From assembly GCA_037190665.1 (NCBI GenBank), contig JBBCJT010000239.1:1-24249 (forward strand): a stretch of DNA of 24,249 nucleotides. The letters are read 5' to 3'. This DNA is from JBBCJT01 sp037190665 (lineage in GTDB: Bacteria > Pseudomonadota > Alphaproteobacteria > Acetobacterales > Acetobacteraceae). Of this stretch, positions 22,586 to 24,249 are shown in pieces; positions within the stretch are counted from its first letter, which is position 1, and the number at the start of each line of letters is the position of its first letter. A model generated the notes under the pieces. The model did no database searches. It saw only the letters and a program-made list of their open reading frames with translations, and was not told the DNA's origin. The translations under genes and the position numbers were made by a program.

Positions 22586-22609
22586 CCCTCTCCCGCGAGC
22601 GGGAGAGGG
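22586..22609. repeat. Dispersed-repeat-like hairpin CCCTCTCCCGC/GCGGGAGAGGG
   Basis: A perfect 11-bp stem around GA, between the convergent SDR and gltX genes. This CCCTCTCCCGC...GCGGGAGAGGG pattern is a common intergenic repeat in high-GC proteobacteria (general knowledge). A degenerate second copy (CTTCTCCCTCG...GCGGGAGAGG) lies at about 22,631-22,688. They may end both transcripts. Confidence 0.7.
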
Positions 22610-22721
22610 GACGTTGCGCAACGGTCCTTGCCTTCTCCCTCGACCGCGGCGCCCTACCCTTCTGCGAAGCTTCCACCCGCGGGAGAGGCCAGAGCAGAAG
22701 TCACCACGCTGCCGCTCGGTA

Positions 22722-24119
22722 TCAGCCGCAAGCCGCCTCGATCCGGCCGCGCGCCTCCTCCATGCCAAGCGCGGCGAGCGTCGCGTCGATCGGCGGGCTG
22801 GTGGTGCTGCCCGTCAGCGCCGCGCGTAGCGGCTGGGCGACCGCGCCCAGCTTCACGCCACGCCGTTCGGCGAAGGCGCGCAGCGCGGCGGACAGCGGCT
22901 CCGCCTCGAAGGCGACATCGCTCAGCGCGGCCGGCAGTTCGGCGAGCATCGCGCGCGCCTCCGGCGTCAGCAGCGCCTGCGCCTTCGGCTCGGTGGGCAG
23001 CGGCAGCCGCCGCGCGAGGAAGGCGGCACTGTCGGCGAGCGCGTTCAGCGTCTCCGCCCGCGTCTTGAGGTCGGGCATGAGCCGCGCGATCCGCGCCTCA
23101 GCCAGCGCATTCGCCTCGATCCCCTCGCGCCCGGCGAGCCGCGTCATCACCTCGCGCACCAGCCGCGCATCGTCCGCAGCGCGCAGCCACACGCCGTTCA
23201 GGTGCATCAGCTTGGTGTAGTCCATCCGCGCCGCACCCCGGCCGACATCGGCGAGGTCGAAGATCTTCGCCACCTCCTCCTTGCCGATCACCTCGATGTC
23301 GCCATGACCCCAGCCGAGGCGCAGCAGGTAGTTGCACACCGCCTCCGGCAGCAGGCCCTGGTCGCGGAACTCCAGCGCGCCGACCGCGCCGTGGCGCTTC
23401 GACAGCTTCGCCCCGTCCGCGCCGTGGATCAGCGGGATGTGCGCGAAGGCGGGCGGCGTCCAGCCCATCGCGTCATAGACCATGCGCTGGCGGAAGGTGT
23501 TGGTGATGTGGTCGTCGCCGCGGATCACGTGTGTGACGCCCATGTCGTGGTCGTCCACCACCACCGCATGCAGGTAGGTCGGTGTGCCGTCCGAACGCAG
23601 GATGATCATGTCGTCGAGCTCGGTGTTGGCGACGCGGATCGTGCCCTGCACGAGGTCGTCCACTACCGTCTCGCCCTCGCGCGGCGCCTTGATGCGGATA
23701 GCCCCCTTCGCGCCTTCCGGCGCTTCGGAGGGGTCGCGGTCGCGCCAGCGGCCGTCGTAGCGCGGGGGCCGGCCCTCCTTCGTCGCCAGCTCGCGCATCG
23801 CGGCGAGTTCTTCCGGCGTGTCGAAGGCGAGATAGGCGCGCCCGGCGGCGAGCAGTTCACGCGCCACCTCGGCATGTCGCGCCTCCCGCGACCGCTGGCT
23901 CACCGGCGGCGCGTCGGGCAGCAGGCCGAGCCATTCCAGGCTCTCGACGATCTGTGCGGTGGCTGCGTCGGTGCTGCGCGCGCGGTCGGTGTCCTCGATG
24001 CGCAGCAGGTACTTGCCGCCGTGGCGGCGGGCGAACAGCCAGTTGTACAGCGCGGTGCGGACGCCGCCGATGTGCAGGAAGCCGGTCGGCGACGGGGCGA
24101 AACGGGTGACGACGCTCAT
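22722..24119 (-). CDS. gltX: Glutamyl-tRNA synthetase
   Basis: Predicted 465 residues, class I aminoacyl-tRNA synthetase that charges glutamate, full length for the bacterial enzyme. The HIGH-type motif is FLHIGGVRT (14-22) and the KMSKS-type motif is KLSKR (238-242). The Rossmann start TRFAPSPTG and the IEDTDRAR loop are intact. The zinc-binding cysteines of E. coli GltX are absent (YLAFDTPEEL at the site), giving a zinc-free form. Alphaproteobacteria often have two gltX genes, one charging tRNA-Gln for amidation, and which one this is cannot be told here. ATG 24119 starts divergently from the gene at the right edge. Confidence 0.96.
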   Translation of the reverse strand: MSVVTRFAPSPTGFLHIGGVRTALYNWLFARRHGGKYLLRIEDTDRARSTDAATAQIVESLEWLGLLPDAPPVSQRSREARHAEVARELLAAGRAYLAFDTPEELAAMRELATKEGRPPRYDGRWRDRDPSEAPEGAKGAIRIKAPREGETVVDDLVQGTIRVANTELDDMIILRSDGTPTYLHAVVVDDHDMGVTHVIRGDDHITNTFRQRMVYDAMGWTPPAFAHIPLIHGADGAKLSKRHGAVGALEFRDQGLLPEAVCNYLLRLGWGHGDIEVIGKEEVAKIFDLADVGRGAARMDYTKLMHLNGVWLRAADDARLVREVMTRLAGREGIEANALAEARIARLMPDLKTRAETLNALADSAAFLARRLPLPTEPKAQALLTPEARAMLAELPAALSDVAFEAEPLSAALRAFAERRGVKLGAVAQPLRAALTGSTTSPPIDATLAALGMEEARGRIEAACG

Positions 24120-24129
24120 GCGCGCTCGC

Positions 24130-24158
24130 TTAGCACGCGCCGGGGAAACCGGTAGACT
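24130..24158 (+). promoter_or_regulatory. Candidate promoter for the gene at the right edge
   Basis: TTAGCA (24130-24135) and TAGACT (24153-24158) with an exact 17-base spacer, ending 23 bases before the candidate ATG. The hexamers are moderate matches to sigma-70 consensus. Confidence 0.3.
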
Positions 24159-24181
24159 GCACGCAAAGGTTGCGGATCCCG

Positions 24182-24249
24182 ATGTCTTCCACCACGCAGG
24201 CGATAGGACTGGCGGAGGCTCCTCCGTCGCGCGTGGCGGCCGCGCTGGC
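24182..24249 (+). CDS. Start of a divergent gene, cut by the window edge
   Basis: The ATG at 24182 opens a frame that stays open to the end of the window (22 full codons, beginning MSSTTQAIGLAEAPPSRVAA). Too little is present to assign a family. In many alphaproteobacteria the competence gene comEC lies next to gltX, so that is a reasonable guess from gene order only. Confidence 0.4.
   Translation, partial: MSSTTQAIGLAEAPPSRVAAAL

Noticed and set aside
1..24249. tRNA or rRNA genes and CRISPR arrays
   Set aside because: No cloverleaf with conserved TTC-arm sequence, no rRNA segments and no regularly spaced repeats were seen. The attachment site is in a protein gene, not a tRNA.

Overview
The window is a stretch of high-GC bacterial chromosome carrying one inserted element of about 10.3 kb. 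The gene families suggest an alphaproteobacterium, probably Acetobacteraceae/Roseomonas-like: an MmgE/PrpD dehydratase next to 2-methylcitrate synthase, a family III CoA-transferase, a lysine-rich histone-H1-like protein, and a GltX without zinc ligands divergent from the next gene. This placement is inferred from gene content and composition, not from a search.

Left chromosomal part (1-9.57 kb). A long inverted repeat (13-180) lies downstream of an allantoinase/dihydroorotase-family amidohydrolase on the minus strand. Divergent from it is a methylcitrate-cycle operon: prpD, a small GNAT acetyltransferase, and prpC (overlapping the GNAT gene by 4 nt), closed by a strong terminator. A long leader, a histone-H1-like repeat protein and a textbook terminator follow. 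Then come an alpha/beta hydrolase and a CaiB/BaiF CoA-transferase (minus strand), divergent from an aldehyde dehydrogenase (ALDH).

Inserted element (9,535-19,842). A tyrosine recombinase gene starts just after the ALDH stop. At the far end, 10,265 bp away, there is a second, slightly diverged copy of the last ~12 codons and stop of an ALDH gene. The simplest reading is that the element integrated into the 3' end of ALDH, supplied a replacement 3' end and a new terminator, and pushed the native 3' end and its own terminator structure to the right junction. Between the junctions are an integrase, a hypothetical protein, a 22-bp-stem hairpin, a Toprim protein overlapping a RepA-like AAA ATPase, an iteron-like repeat cluster, a small hypothetical protein, about 1.2 kb without a convincing large gene, a tight five-gene operon containing an HK97-type phage portal protein, an AT-rich YegP/DUF1508 gene, and an antisense membrane-anchored protein. 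No terminase, capsid, protease or tail gene is visible. An element with its own integration and replication genes plus a lone portal in a compact operon of unknown genes fits a phage satellite better than a decayed prophage. This is the main candidate for an undescribed system here.

Right chromosomal part (19.84-24.25 kb). This holds the displaced ALDH tail, hairpins, a secreted SH3-domain protein with a proline-rich tail, a possible pseudogene interrupted by an in-frame TAG, an SDR-fold protein that has lost all four canonical catalytic residues, a dispersed-repeat-like hairpin, gltX on the minus strand, and the first codons of a divergent gene at the right edge.
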